Shown: positions 6,594 to 13,649 of the stretch, piece after piece | Layout of the letters: each line of letters begins with the position of its first letter | Numbering within the stretch: position 1 is the stretch's first letter | DNA from: Sulfurimonas sp. | GTDB taxonomy: Bacteria > Campylobacterota > Campylobacteria > Campylobacterales > Sulfurimonadaceae | Assembly (NCBI GenBank): GCA_022712845.1 | Contig: JAFLJV010000140.1 | Coordinates: 1 to 14,570, forward strand | Direction: 5' to 3' | DNA: 14,570 bases | Translations under genes and position numbers: made by a program | Notes under the pieces: model-generated | Seen by the model: only the letters and a program-made list of their open reading frames with translations | What the model was told of the DNA's origin: nothing | Databases searched by the model: none

Positions 6594-7324
6594 ACATTAA
6601 CAAATTTTCTTCCTACTACTTCTTGCCATACCAACGACATACCACCATCTATTATAATATTTTGTCCTGTTATAAACTTTGATTTTTTTGATAACAAATA
6701 TTGAATTAAATCTGCTACATTACTTGAATTAACGATTAAATTTGATGGTGAAATAGCACAATAAAGATTATATAATTTTGTATTATTTTTATAAAATTCC
6801 CTATTTTCATCTTTTATTACAGTACTTGGAGAAATCATATTTATTCTTATTCCTAATTCAGCTAATGATACCGCATAATAATTTACTAAACCAATTAGCG
6901 CACTTTTAGAAATATGATAATTTATAGATTGTTCAGTTGCTACAAATTTAGAAGCGATTGACCCAATGACTACTATACTCTTTAGTGTATTATCATTTTG
7001 TATTAATGTTTCTATTATTATTTTTGTAGATTCAACATTTATTATTAGCTCTTTTTTTAATTTATTATTATTTTTTATAGGACGATATTTTTGACAAAAC
7101 AATAAACTATTTACTTTACAATTTAATTTTATTATATTTTTCAGAGTGTTTTTAACATTTTTTTTATCTGATAAATCTGTTTTAAAATGTATTATATTTT
7201 CAGATTTTATATCTATATTGCTTCTTGAAATAAGTAATATTTTATTTTTTTTATTTTTTAGAAGTTTTTTAACAAACTCTCGTCCTATCCCTTTACTCCC
7301 ACCAACAACTATATGATACTTCAT
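6569..7324 (-). CDS. short-chain dehydrogenase/reductase (SDR) 1
   Basis: A 251-residue classical SDR. It has the nucleotide-binding GGSKGIG (8-14), a serine in VVIGSIAS (S122) and the catalytic YHISK (Y136, K140), with Asn96 completing the tetrad. It ends with the usual TGQNIIIDGG. The NNAG structural motif is replaced by LLFCQ. SDRs of this kind reduce or oxidise carbonyl/alcohol groups with NAD(P)H. In this setting a keto-sugar or a nucleotide-sugar intermediate is a reasonable guess. It is separated by four bases from the C-methyltransferase gene, whose final codons contain its AGGA ribosome-binding site, so the two are coupled. It is one of two SDRs that flank the C-methyltransferase. 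The N-terminal half is unusually Lys/Asn-rich. The match to the SDR family is secure; the substrate is not known. Confidence 0.9.
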   Translation of the reverse strand: MKYHIVVGGSKGIGREFVKKLLKNKKNKILLISRSNIDIKSENIIHFKTDLSDKKNVKNTLKNIIKLNCKVNSLLFCQKYRPIKNNNKLKKELIINVESTKIIIETLIQNDNTLKSIVVIGSIASKFVATEQSINYHISKSALIGLVNYYAVSLAELGIRINMISPSTVIKDENREFYKNNTKLYNLYCAISPSNLIVNSSNVADLIQYLLSKKSKFITGQNIIIDGGMSLVWQEVVGRKFVNVNNIKITR

Positions 7325-7328
7325 TAAA

Positions 7329-8564
7329 TTATCCTATTTCTTTATACTTTGGTAAAGGAATTATAAATTTACCACCATTATCTAAGTATTTTTTATTTTT
7401 TCGCATAATAATATCTGCAAATCTCCAAGCAAATATCACTACATAATCAGGGTTATCTTCATAAATTTTTTCTGAAGATACAATTGGTATATGATTATTT
7501 GGACAATATCTTCCTATTTTTATCTCATTATCATCAACAATATAATCAAAATATTTTGCTATTTCAAAGTGATGCAAAAGTGTAGTAGTTGTATTTGAAG
7601 CTCCATATCCATAAACTTTTTTAGAATCTTTTTTTATATCTTGTAATGCTTGCAATAATAAATCTTTTTGTAAATTTATTTTACTCATATATTTTTCAAA
7701 TATATTTGCATCATATAGCTTATGTATTGCTTCATTACTTTGAATATCTATTACATTTTGAGTAACTTTTTGATTTTTATCGTGCTCTATAAAACATTTT
7801 AATGAGCCACCTTTAGTATCTACAATAATTGCATCAACTATTTTTAACCCATTTTTCTCAAATAAATACTGTAATGGTTTTAATCCAAAGTATGATAAAT
7901 GTTCGTGATAAATTGTATCAAATACCATGTTTTCAATCAAGTGCAATAGATATGAGGTCTCCATTACAAAGATACCATCATCATCCAGTAAAATTTTAAT
8001 CCCTTTTACTAAATCATTTATTTTATCAATATTTGCCATCATATTGTTTGAATTAATTATTTTTGCTTTTGAATAATTTTTTACAATTTCAGATGCTGTT
8101 TTAGAATTAAAAAATATTGGTAATGTTTCTATACCATTTAATGATGCTTCTTTAGCTATTTCAATAGCTGGATCAATTCCTAAAACATTCATATTGAAGT
8201 TTTTATACCCTTGCAAAAGACTTCCTATATTACTTCCAATATCAACAATAAAACTCTCTTTTTTTATATTGTATTTTTCTATAATACTTGAAGCAGAATC
8301 TACAAAATGTTTAGGTAATCCAATTGATGTAGTTGTTTTGTATAAATAATCTATATATATTTCTTGTGGTTCTACAACAGTTAACAGTTGTGCTAATCCA
8401 CACTTATTACATAGCGAAACATTCATATCAAAAAGTTCTTGTTTAGTATCTAACTGCTCTTTTGATATATAATTGTCTGCTAAGGGAGAAGAATTTAAAA
8501 ATAATACTTCTTCTAAATTATCACTATCACATACCCTACATCTATTATTTTTATAACTTTTCAT
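7329..8564 (-). CDS. sugar C-methyltransferase (TylC3/TcaB9/NovU-like)
   Basis: A 411-residue protein with the three-part layout of NDP-sugar C-methyltransferases. The N-terminal zinc-binding domain has C9-x2-C12 and C52-x2-C55, with SSPLADNYI between them. The SAM-binding core has motif I VDIGSNIGSLLQ (107-118), and the C-terminal domain carries KVYGYGASNTTTTLLHHF. The family hallmark YHEHLSYF is present at 219-226; its Tyr/His/Glu/His residues form the active site in characterised members. These enzymes methylate carbon next to a keto group in a nucleotide-linked sugar, giving a branched sugar such as mycarose or noviose. It lies between two SDRs that could make or reduce the keto-sugar. 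The length is typical (about 410). This is one of the best-supported functional clues in the island. The ATG has GGAAA upstream. Confidence 0.92.
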   Translation of the reverse strand: MKSYKNNRCRVCDSDNLEEVLFLNSSPLADNYISKEQLDTKQELFDMNVSLCNKCGLAQLLTVVEPQEIYIDYLYKTTTSIGLPKHFVDSASSIIEKYNIKKESFIVDIGSNIGSLLQGYKNFNMNVLGIDPAIEIAKEASLNGIETLPIFFNSKTASEIVKNYSKAKIINSNNMMANIDKINDLVKGIKILLDDDGIFVMETSYLLHLIENMVFDTIYHEHLSYFGLKPLQYLFEKNGLKIVDAIIVDTKGGSLKCFIEHDKNQKVTQNVIDIQSNEAIHKLYDANIFEKYMSKINLQKDLLLQALQDIKKDSKKVYGYGASNTTTTLLHHFEIAKYFDYIVDDNEIKIGRYCPNNHIPIVSSEKIYEDNPDYVVIFAWRFADIIMRKNKKYLDNGGKFIIPLPKYKEIG

Positions 8565-8576
8565 AAAAAATTTCCA

Positions 8577-9305
8577 TCAATAATCATTTGCATCCAGTTT
8601 AATAACACTACCACTTATTAACTGATTATCTATTTGCATAATAGCACTTATATAAGAGGCAATTTCACTTGGCATTGAAAATCTTTTTAATGGTTGTGAA
8701 TTTTTTGTATCTGTGTATCTTTTTGCATCTATATCTTTTTTTCTCTCCCATTCACTACCAATATGACCTAATATACCAGGCAAAACAGCACATATAGATA
8801 TATTTTTTTCTATATAATATTGTGCTGAATTTTTTACATATGTATTTATCAAACTTTTACTAAGTGTATATGATGGAGATGCTTTTGCATGAAGACTTGC
8901 AGTAGAACCAATATAAATAATCTTTTTTAACTTATCATTTTTATTTTGAAAAAGTTTATTATTTATTTTAAGAGATACTAGAAAATTATTATTTATATTT
9001 TTTAATAAAATATTTGAATTTACTGGATGAGAATCATTCTTGATTTTTGTGCCATAATTATGAACTACTGCTATTATATTTAAATTTTTAATTTTCTCTA
9101 TTAGTTTTTTATCTAATTTATCTTTAGAAAAATTTATCTTAATTAATTTATGTTTGAGTTTTTGATTTAATTCAGACTTTGCTTGTTTTAAATTTTTATT
9201 GCTTCTTGATGTTAAAATAATATTATATCCATCAAAAGATAGTTTTTTTGCTATCTCTAAACCCAACCCTTTACTCGATGCGGTAACTAAAATATACTTT
9301 TTCAT
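8577..9305 (-). CDS. short-chain dehydrogenase/reductase (SDR) 2
   Basis: A 242-residue SDR with TASSKGLG (8-15) at the cofactor site, HNYG (82-85) where NNAG is usual, Asn107, Ser134 in YIGSTAS, and the catalytic YTLSK (Y146, K150). It ends SGSVIKLDANDY, so the usual final DGG is altered. It probably uses NAD(P)H on a carbonyl or alcohol; in this operon a keto-sugar is the natural guess. The gene directly follows radical SAM enzyme 2 with no gap, and its AGGA ribosome-binding site lies in that gene's last codons. It is distinct in sequence from SDR 1, so it is not a recent duplicate. The protein is very rich in Lys, Asn and Ile between residues 36 and 130. Confidence 0.9.
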   Translation of the reverse strand: MKKYILVTASSKGLGLEIAKKLSFDGYNIILTSRSNKNLKQAKSELNQKLKHKLIKINFSKDKLDKKLIEKIKNLNIIAVVHNYGTKIKNDSHPVNSNILLKNINNNFLVSLKINNKLFQNKNDKLKKIIYIGSTASLHAKASPSYTLSKSLINTYVKNSAQYYIEKNISICAVLPGILGHIGSEWERKKDIDAKRYTDTKNSQPLKRFSMPSEIASYISAIMQIDNQLISGSVIKLDANDY

Positions 9306-10373
9306 CTATACAAATCCTAAGTGTTCTACATCTAAATAATCAAGTATCATCTTGTTCTTATCATTTACTACACAATGATTATTGCAGTGAACTGATGGAT
9401 CTATTTTAAAAAATGTGTTTTTATCACTAAGCCAAAACTCTTTAAAACTTCTCTTTTTTATATTACCAAGTAGTCCATTTTCTAAATTATATGCTTTATC
9501 ATGACAAGGGTAAATATTTAAATCTGCTCCTATTACTGGATTTATTTGTGAATAAGGACACCAGTGATAATCTTTTTCAAATTTATCTTCAAGCATATGA
9601 TAACTCTCAAATACTTCAAAGTTATCATCTTCAAGTTCATCTTTTACTTTACAGGCTAAATCTTTAGCTTTATTATAAAATGGTTGATGATATTCATTAT
9701 TTTTATTACCATTATTATCAACTATACATGGAGATATTTTAATACTATCAACTCCTATACTTTTCATTAATTTTGAAAATTCATAAATTTTAGTATAGTT
9801 CTTCTCATCAACTATAAAACTGATACCTAGATTACATGTTCTATTTGGAAGACTTGCAAAATGCTTCATATTCTCTACAATTTTACTAAATTCTCCAACT
9901 TTTATACTTCTATAATTTGCATAGCTATCATCATCATAACCATCTATAGATACTCTTAACCATGTTGCATTATATGCAAAAAGCTCTGCTATCTCACCAT
10001 TTAACTTACTGCCATTGGTAAGTGAAGCAAATGATATATTAGACTCTATTACTTTTTTTATGGTTTCTAAAAAATATTTATATACAAATGGCTCTCCACC
10101 TCCACTAAATGTTATAGCCTTTACACCCATATTTTTACAATCATCAACTATCTCCATCATCTTGTCATGCGGGATATAGTCTTTCTCAACCATATCCTGT
10201 CCAAGCTGAAGATGATCCACTTTATATGCACAGTACCAACAATCATGATTACATACATTTGTAGGTTTTATCCTTATATGGATAGGAGCTTGAATCTCTT
10301 TAACACTCTTTGGTAGACTATCTAACTTATCTTTATAATGAAATATTTTTAAATTTGAATATTTACTAGACAT
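9306..10373 (-). CDS. radical SAM/SPASM enzyme 2
   Basis: A 355-residue radical SAM protein. The cluster-binding CNHDCWYCAY gives C41-x3-C45-x2-C48, and the SAM-binding GGGEPF is at 91-96. Later, NLGISFIVDE and SIKISPCIV fit the radical SAM barrel strands. C-terminal cysteines in WCPYSQ, YPCHDKAYN and HCNNHC suggest a SPASM or twitch domain with an auxiliary cluster. It is the longest complete one of the four. The reaction is unknown; members of the SPASM group carry out peptide crosslinks, alcohol oxidation and epimerisation. It overlaps radical SAM enzyme 3 by eight bases, so the two are probably translated together and may act in sequence or as a pair. The ATG has TTGGA upstream. Confidence 0.9.
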   Translation of the reverse strand: MSSKYSNLKIFHYKDKLDSLPKSVKEIQAPIHIRIKPTNVCNHDCWYCAYKVDHLQLGQDMVEKDYIPHDKMMEIVDDCKNMGVKAITFSGGGEPFVYKYFLETIKKVIESNISFASLTNGSKLNGEIAELFAYNATWLRVSIDGYDDDSYANYRSIKVGEFSKIVENMKHFASLPNRTCNLGISFIVDEKNYTKIYEFSKLMKSIGVDSIKISPCIVDNNGNKNNEYHQPFYNKAKDLACKVKDELEDDNFEVFESYHMLEDKFEKDYHWCPYSQINPVIGADLNIYPCHDKAYNLENGLLGNIKKRSFKEFWLSDKNTFFKIDPSVHCNNHCVVNDKNKMILDYLDVEHLGFV

Positions 10374-11319
10374 TTTTTTTCCAATTATCTAATCTATCAA
10401 GTCTGTTATAATAAGTCATTAATGGAGATTTTCTAATCAAAAGCCCATCTTCTTCATACTCTTCATCCATCTGATATCTAGACCAGTCTTGACAATTTTT
10501 ACATAAATCAATTTTATCAAACTGTCTTGTTTCATGATAGTGTCTTATTTGGTTCATCTTTTCTCCATTCCAAACATCTTTAATACTTGTTTCAAGCACA
10601 TTACCAACTGAAGTTTCATCAAAAACATCTAAGCAACAAATTCTTGCATTTCCATTAACTCCTATAAAAAGAGTATCATATATTACAGAACATGGTGGAC
10701 GATTTTTTTGAATTGTGTTTTCTTGCCCGTATTGATAAAGTTCATTAACCCTTATTGCATCAACATGCTTTATCCAGTAGTTTATAAACTCATCTTTTTC
10801 ATTAATATTCGCATCCTCTGCGGTAAAAGACACACCTATTCTTGGAGTAGTATTTTTTCCCCTAGCTTCTAATAAATTAAATACAGCACTATTAATTTTA
10901 TCCAACTTGTCCGTGTCTCTTACTTTAATTAATGTTTCTTCACTCATAGCATCAACACTAACAAATATAGAAGATATATCATATTCATGTACTATTTTTT
11001 TTGCCATTATTTTATCTATTAAAGTACCGTTAGAATTTAACGTAATTGGTATACCTCTTTTATTTAAGGCATCTACATACTCAAAAAAATTATTTTGTAC
11101 AAATGGTTCAGTAACACCAGCAGGAGTTACTGCTAAATTTCTACCTTCTAACTCATCAAAAATTTTACTCGCATCCTCAATAGACATTTTACCTTTAACC
11201 ATATCATTATTTCTAGGGTTATCTCCATGTACAGGACATTTAGGACATGCTAAATTACAAAATCCTTCTTCTATACAAATTGGTATCATTTTTGGATATT
11301 CACTTAGTGTATACTTCAA
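10366..11319 (-). CDS. radical SAM/SPASM enzyme 3
   Basis: A 317-residue radical SAM protein that begins with a TTG codon, supported by an AGGGG ribosome-binding site (11326-11330) six bases upstream. The next Met is residue 11, which would cut into the segment just before the cluster. The cluster motif CNLACPKC gives C21, C25 and C28. The usual GGEP loop is replaced by GVTEPF (68-73), while the Glu-Pro is kept. The C-terminal region has CSVIYD, RICCLD and LCKNCQDWSRY, the layout of a SPASM domain with its cysteine-rich tail. It overlaps radical SAM enzyme 2 by eight bases and follows the small methyltransferase by nine. The substrate is unknown. An active enzyme is likely because all three cluster cysteines are present. 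Confidence 0.88.
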   Translation of the reverse strand: MKYTLSEYPKMIPICIEEGFCNLACPKCPVHGDNPRNNDMVKGKMSIEDASKIFDELEGRNLAVTPAGVTEPFVQNNFFEYVDALNKRGIPITLNSNGTLIDKIMAKKIVHEYDISSIFVSVDAMSEETLIKVRDTDKLDKINSAVFNLLEARGKNTTPRIGVSFTAEDANINEKDEFINYWIKHVDAIRVNELYQYGQENTIQKNRPPCSVIYDTLFIGVNGNARICCLDVFDETSVGNVLETSIKDVWNGEKMNQIRHYHETRQFDKIDLCKNCQDWSRYQMDEEYEEDGLLIRKSPLMTYYNRLDRLDNWKKNV

Positions 11320-11328
11320 AAAATACCC

Positions 11329-11991
11329 CTACTCAAAATATATAAATTCATAATCACCACTATATCCCCATTCCTCATACATCCATATCCACTCATCTGG
11401 TCTAAAAAAGCTCTCACAAGTTAATGCCCAACACTCTAAGTTAAATAATTCTGCTTCATCTCTATAAGCTTCAATCATTATAAATTTATTTTTTCCAACT
11501 CGCTGTATTTCTTCGATTGCTGTCTTTAAATCGTATATTTTTAAATTATGTAAAGTTGCGAGTGAAATAACTAAGTCAAATTCATCATCTTTAAATGGAT
11601 AAATATCTTGTGCATTATGCTTAAATAGAGACTCTTTTATCTCATTTTTTGCATTATCTATTGCGTATTGTGAATAATCAAACCCAACTATTTTTGCATT
11701 TGGAAGCAATTGTTGTAACTCATAAAGTAAAAAAGCTTTTCCACATCCAACATCAAGTATACTGCAACCATCTTTTAAATTGTACTGCTGAATTAAATCT
11801 TGGGCTATAGCTTTGTGTCTACCATCATATTTATATCCACCATAGCCATATCTTCTATCACCATCCCAGTAATCATACCCATACTCTTTTGCTTTAATCA
11901 TACAGTTGATTTTATCATCAACCATTCTATCTATATATTTTCTTGATGTTGCAGTATGAAGTTTTGTAATTATATTTAAAAGCTTACCCAT
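11329..11991 (-). CDS. class I SAM-dependent methyltransferase of the surface-polysaccharide type
   Basis: A 220-residue methyltransferase with motif I ILDVGCGKAF (78-87), an acidic motif II end in KIVGFDYSQYA, and FDLVISLATLHN as the post-motif. Before the Rossmann core it carries a Tyr/Gly-rich segment, DYWDGDRRYGYGGYKYDGR (40-58). I recall this pattern from methyltransferases in polysaccharide and O-antigen gene clusters, though I cannot confirm that here. The acceptor is not known. Its start overlaps the end of the transketolase C-subunit gene by eight bases, so it is translated with that enzyme and perhaps acts on the same intermediate. It differs from the methyltransferase at 5370-6533 and has no extended C-terminus. 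Confidence 0.88.
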   Translation of the reverse strand: MGKLLNIITKLHTATSRKYIDRMVDDKINCMIKAKEYGYDYWDGDRRYGYGGYKYDGRHKAIAQDLIQQYNLKDGCSILDVGCGKAFLLYELQQLLPNAKIVGFDYSQYAIDNAKNEIKESLFKHNAQDIYPFKDDEFDLVISLATLHNLKIYDLKTAIEEIQRVGKNKFIMIEAYRDEAELFNLECWALTCESFFRPDEWIWMYEEWGYSGDYEFIYFE

Positions 11992-12859
11992 TTATAATAC
12001 CTTTTATTTTATTTCCTATACTTTTTCCATCAATTTCATAATACTCTCTTAAATAATTTCTATTTCCGATTTTATGAATATATTCATTTTTCAAACCAAA
12101 TTTATAGATTTTTTTCTCTACTTTATCTCTAAGCATTGTTCCAAATCCACCATTTACGAAGTGTTCTTCAAGTGTAAATACTTTATCATAATCACTTAAA
12201 AACTCTTCCCAGTCAAAATCAGATGTAAGCATTGGAACACTTATAATATTTATGTCTTGTATCTCCAATATTTTAGATACCTCATCACTTATAGAACCGT
12301 GTAAAATCAAAATATTTTTAGAATTAGATTTATTTATAAAAATAGGTTTAGTTATATCTATTTCATCTTTATGAATAATATCTTCACCATTTTTTGCAAT
12401 CCTTATGTAACTAGGATTTTTACTTTTATAAGCATACTTAAAACATTCAACAGCTTCAACTGGATCAGCAGGTGAAAATATATCAAGGTTTGGCATAGTT
12501 GATGCAAGGGTTATATCTTCGACAACATAGTGAGTAACACCAGCAGGAGCATAAGTTATCCCACTCCCTGTCCCTATAAGTATCATTGGTAACTCTTGAT
12601 AACATACATCATTTCTTACAAATTCGTAAGGACGCATTATTACAAATGGAGCAATATTATAATAGATCACTTTATGCCCCATCAAAGAGAGTCCTGCTCC
12701 AAAACCGATATCTAACTGCTCATTAACTCCAGGATTTATAAATTGTTTAGAATCTTTAAAATCATCCCAGACACCAAGACCAGCATCACCTGCAATTACA
12801 AATAATGATTCATCAATTTTGGCAATTTTTTTTATCTCGTTTGCTACACTATTTCTCAT
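11984..12859 (-). CDS. transketolase-like enzyme, C-terminal (pyrimidine-binding) subunit
   Basis: A 291-residue protein equal to the Pyr and C-terminal domains of transketolase/DXP synthase. It shows the thiamine-activating glutamate in NPGVNEQLDIGFGAG (E47), the THYVVED segment (H110, E114, D115) and LDIFSPADPVEAVECF, typical of the family. The C-terminal domain has ILILHGSISDEV and VFTLEEHFVNGGFGTML, which matches the usual EEH..GGLG pattern. With the adjacent N-subunit it would form a complete thiamine diphosphate enzyme that transfers a two-carbon ketol unit between sugar phosphates. The two genes overlap by 11 bases and an AGAGGA ribosome-binding site lies in the N-subunit's 3' end. Housekeeping transketolase is usually one chain of about 650 residues; split forms of this kind often sit in specialised pathways. 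The true substrate may not be a pentose phosphate. Confidence 0.92.
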   Translation of the reverse strand: MRNSVANEIKKIAKIDESLFVIAGDAGLGVWDDFKDSKQFINPGVNEQLDIGFGAGLSLMGHKVIYYNIAPFVIMRPYEFVRNDVCYQELPMILIGTGSGITYAPAGVTHYVVEDITLASTMPNLDIFSPADPVEAVECFKYAYKSKNPSYIRIAKNGEDIIHKDEIDITKPIFINKSNSKNILILHGSISDEVSKILEIQDINIISVPMLTSDFDWEEFLSDYDKVFTLEEHFVNGGFGTMLRDKVEKKIYKFGLKNEYIHKIGNRNYLREYYEIDGKSIGNKIKGIING

Positions 12860-13640
12860 CTTGTAATTCCTCTAGTGATAACAATGCTTTTTGCTTTATT
12901 TCATCTGTTACTATGTAATAGTGCCAAACAAGCTTGTCCTCCATAAAATCGACACCCTTTCCTTTTACTGTATCACATATTATCATTTTAGGTTTATCTG
13001 TTTTTAGCTCAACTGCTTCTTGGATAGCTTGATGATTATGTCCATCTATTCTAAGCACTTCCCAGTTAAAAGCTTCAAATTTTTTATCTATTGGCTCATA
13101 CGAAAGTAATTCATCTGCTCGCCCGTAACCTTGAAGATTATTTCTATCTATAAAAACTGTTAAATTATTAAGTTCTAGTTTTGGAGCTAACATTGCTGCT
13201 TCCCAAACACTCCCCTCTTGAGACTCCCCATCACCCATTAAAACATATACTGCTCTATCACTCTTTTTTAATTTTAGAGCATGTGCCATACCCGTAGCCA
13301 TCGGCAAACCATGTCCTAAACTTCCAGCACTTACTTCTATATAAGGATTTGTAAATCTATCTGTATGTGCAGGTAATGTACCATCATTCTGATAATAACC
13401 CTCCAGATCCTCTTTACTCAACAAACCTTTTTCATATAAAGTAGCATAGAGAGCCATTGCTGAGTGAGCTTTAGAAAGTATAAATATATCCCTATTTTCA
13501 TACTCATCTAATTTCAATATTTTAAAGTATAGTGTACTTAAAATATCTACACAACTTAAGGCAGAACCCACATGAGGAGAAAGAGCAAGATTAGCAATAT
13601 GAAGTACATTTTTTCTAATATTTGTTGCTATTTGTTCCAC
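12849..13640 (-). CDS. transketolase-like enzyme, N-terminal (diphosphate-binding) subunit
   Basis: A 263-residue protein equal to the N-terminal PP domain of transketolase. It has SKAHSAMALYA (His59, matching the SKGH region), GSLGHGLPMATGMA (107-120), and the thiamine diphosphate/metal-binding GDGESQEGSVWEAA (136-149) with Asn167/168 in FIDRNNLQGYG. It ends with VKGKGV and VWHY, with the conserved His. All key cofactor residues are present, so it should be active with the C-subunit. The start is GTG at 13640, supported by AAGGA (13646-13650) five bases upstream. The site touches the stop of the radical SAM gene before it, so the two are probably translated in series. The family is certain; the physiological donor and acceptor are not. 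Confidence 0.93.
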   Translation of the reverse strand: MEQIATNIRKNVLHIANLALSPHVGSALSCVDILSTLYFKILKLDEYENRDIFILSKAHSAMALYATLYEKGLLSKEDLEGYYQNDGTLPAHTDRFTNPYIEVSAGSLGHGLPMATGMAHALKLKKSDRAVYVLMGDGESQEGSVWEAAMLAPKLELNNLTVFIDRNNLQGYGRADELLSYEPIDKKFEAFNWEVLRIDGHNHQAIQEAVELKTDKPKMIICDTVKGKGVDFMEDKLVWHYYIVTDEIKQKALLSLEELQDEK

Positions 13641-13649
13641 TAATATCCT

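Noticed and set aside
10907..11353. Plus-strand open frame of 148 codons
   Set aside because: It is antisense to radical SAM enzyme 3, whose cluster and SPASM cysteines are in the minus frame. It has no recognisable domain.
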